DNA from: Verrucomicrobiia bacterium
GTDB taxonomy: Bacteria > Verrucomicrobiota > Verrucomicrobiia > Opitutales > Opitutaceae
DNA: 5,668 bases
Assembly: GCA_030424825.1 (NCBI GenBank)
Contig: JAUHWE010000342.1
Span: 1 to 5,668, forward strand
Direction of reading: 5' to 3'
Numbering within the stretch: the stretch's first letter is position 1; each line of letters starts with the position of its first letter. The notes under the pieces were generated by a model. The model was not told the DNA's origin, searched no databases, and saw only the letters and a program-made list of their open reading frames with translations. Positions 4,963-5,668 of the stretch are shown piece by piece. Made by a program: the position numbers and the translations under genes.

Positions 4963-5668
4963 TTAAGCATGCCAAGGGTCGCGACGGGATCGGCTGCACA
5001 TCCGATTTGCTTCTTCGTCGCCAATAAACGTTTCTGTTTTTGGGTCGAAGCGGACCTTGCGGCCTAGCTGCCAACCGATAGCGGCAACGTGGCAGGCAAT
5101 GTGTCCATAACGGGTATTGTCCGCATTGGCGGCTGGTTTTCCTCTCGATTTTACACAATCGAGAAAATCGCGAACATGCTTTATGGGATCTGTGCCGCTA
5201 AGCGATTCCGTAGGTTTGCCCTCCAGAAGATTCTTGGAGCTGGTGACAATGCTCTTGTCGTCTCCGGCCTCGACCCAGCCTTCGTCTCCTTCAAATTTTA
5301 CGGGGCAGGTTCCTTCGACCTTCCAATCACCTTCGCCTTTGAATCCTGACAATCGAAGCACCAGCTTCTTGCCGTCCTTGTATTTTCCGATGATATTGTC
5401 GCCCTCGTATTCATATTCTACTGGCACGGTACCGTCAGCATCGGCGGCCCATTGGCAGAGGTCGATGGTGTGGGATCCCCATTCGGGCAGACCTGCACCG
5501 CCGTGGAAGTCGTAGTGCCCGCGCCAGCGACCTTGTACGTATTTTTTGTTATACGGGCGCCAGGGGGCAGGACCGAGCCAGCGATCCCAGTCGACTTCGT
5601 TGGGATCCGGTAGCGGCTCTTCGGGCAGCCATTCGACGTTGGGCACGAGCTTGAGGATGCCTGCGTGA
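4963..5668 (-). CDS. Gfo/Idh/MocA-family oxidoreductase, C-terminal fragment
   Basis: The gene runs off the right edge; the frame is open to the end of the window and 234 residues are visible. They cover the C-terminal substrate-binding half of a Gfo/Idh/MocA NAD(P)-dependent dehydrogenase; the Rossmann domain and the catalytic Lys motif lie outside. Recognisable stretches are WLGPAPWRPYN (fragment residues 30-40), then HYDFHGGAGLPEWGSHTIDL (51-70, with H66 and D69 of the W-G-x-H-x-x-D motif). The family ending is GRKVRFDPKTETFIGDEEANRM, a little before the final RRDPWHA. This form is abundant in planctomycetes and verrucomicrobia. As first visible gene of an operon with a DUF1080 lipoprotein, it is likely to oxidise a sugar or glycoside, perhaps at C3. 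Whether it carries a Tat signal like many relatives cannot be seen. An apparent GTG start at 5646 is internal and should not be used. Confidence 0.9.
   Translation of the reverse strand, partial: HAGILKLVPNVEWLPEEPLPDPNEVDWDRWLGPAPWRPYNKKYVQGRWRGHYDFHGGAGLPEWGSHTIDLCQWAADADGTVPVEYEYEGDNIIGKYKDGKKLVLRLSGFKGEGDWKVEGTCPVKFEGDEGWVEAGDDKSIVTSSKNLLEGKPTESLSGTDPIKHVRDFLDCVKSRGKPAANADNTRYGHIACHVAAIGWQLGRKVRFDPKTETFIGDEEANRMCSRSRRDPWHA

Noticed and set aside
4682..5158. Long minus-strand frame of 158 codons overlapping the dehydrogenase and HEAT genes.
   Set aside because: It is a shadow in another frame of two well-supported genes; its product is rich in Arg, Ser and Pro with no recognisable domain.
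5117..5515. Plus-strand frame of 132 codons opposite the dehydrogenase.
   Set aside because: It is antisense to a conserved coding region, with low-complexity Ser/Pro composition and no family resemblance.

Overview
The window looks like a chromosomal piece from a PVC-superphylum bacterium, most likely Verrucomicrobiota (Opitutae-like); a planctomycete is the main alternative. The reasons are the gene mix and the repeats. The genes include a formylglycine-type sulfatase, an Nramp-like transporter of the divergent type, and an operon of a Gfo/Idh/MocA dehydrogenase, a small secreted HEAT-repeat protein and a DUF1080 (3-keto-disaccharide hydrolase family) lipoprotein. The gaps hold short GTAG-headed palindromic repeats. 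The lineage call is inference from family knowledge, not from a marker gene.

Layout. 1-371 (+) is the C-terminal end of a MacB/FtsX-type ABC transporter permease, cut by the left edge. 372-566 is a gap with one degenerate REP-like hairpin. 567-2057 (+) is a complete cytoplasmic-looking sulfatase with a CxPxR formylglycine site. It converges on 2101-3399 (-), an 11-helix Nramp-family membrane protein lacking the canonical DPGN and MPH metal motifs. 3400-3719 is a 320-bp gap holding a candidate promoter for the transporter and four REP-like elements arranged as two inverted pairs. The second pair is a near-perfect 26-bp inverted repeat followed on the minus strand by a T-run, so it may also act as a terminator. 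3720-5668 (-) is a compact operon read from the right edge: a dehydrogenase (5' end missing), then the HEAT protein, then the DUF1080 lipoprotein, with gaps of 21 and 10 bp.

How they may work together. The right-hand operon fits oxidative, 3-keto-type glycoside breakdown: the dehydrogenase would make a 3-keto sugar and the DUF1080 protein would cleave the keto-glycoside. The lipobox and the signal peptide place two of the three products outside the cytoplasm. The sulfatase has no signal peptide, so it would act on an imported substrate; whether it and the Nramp-like protein serve the same pathway is not shown by the sequence.

No CRISPR array, tRNA, rRNA, transposase, phage gene or recognisable defence system was seen. 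The most unusual signal is the set of five REP-like hairpins. They share a GTAG head, a two-base loop and a CCGC tail, but their stem bases differ in a partly covarying way.
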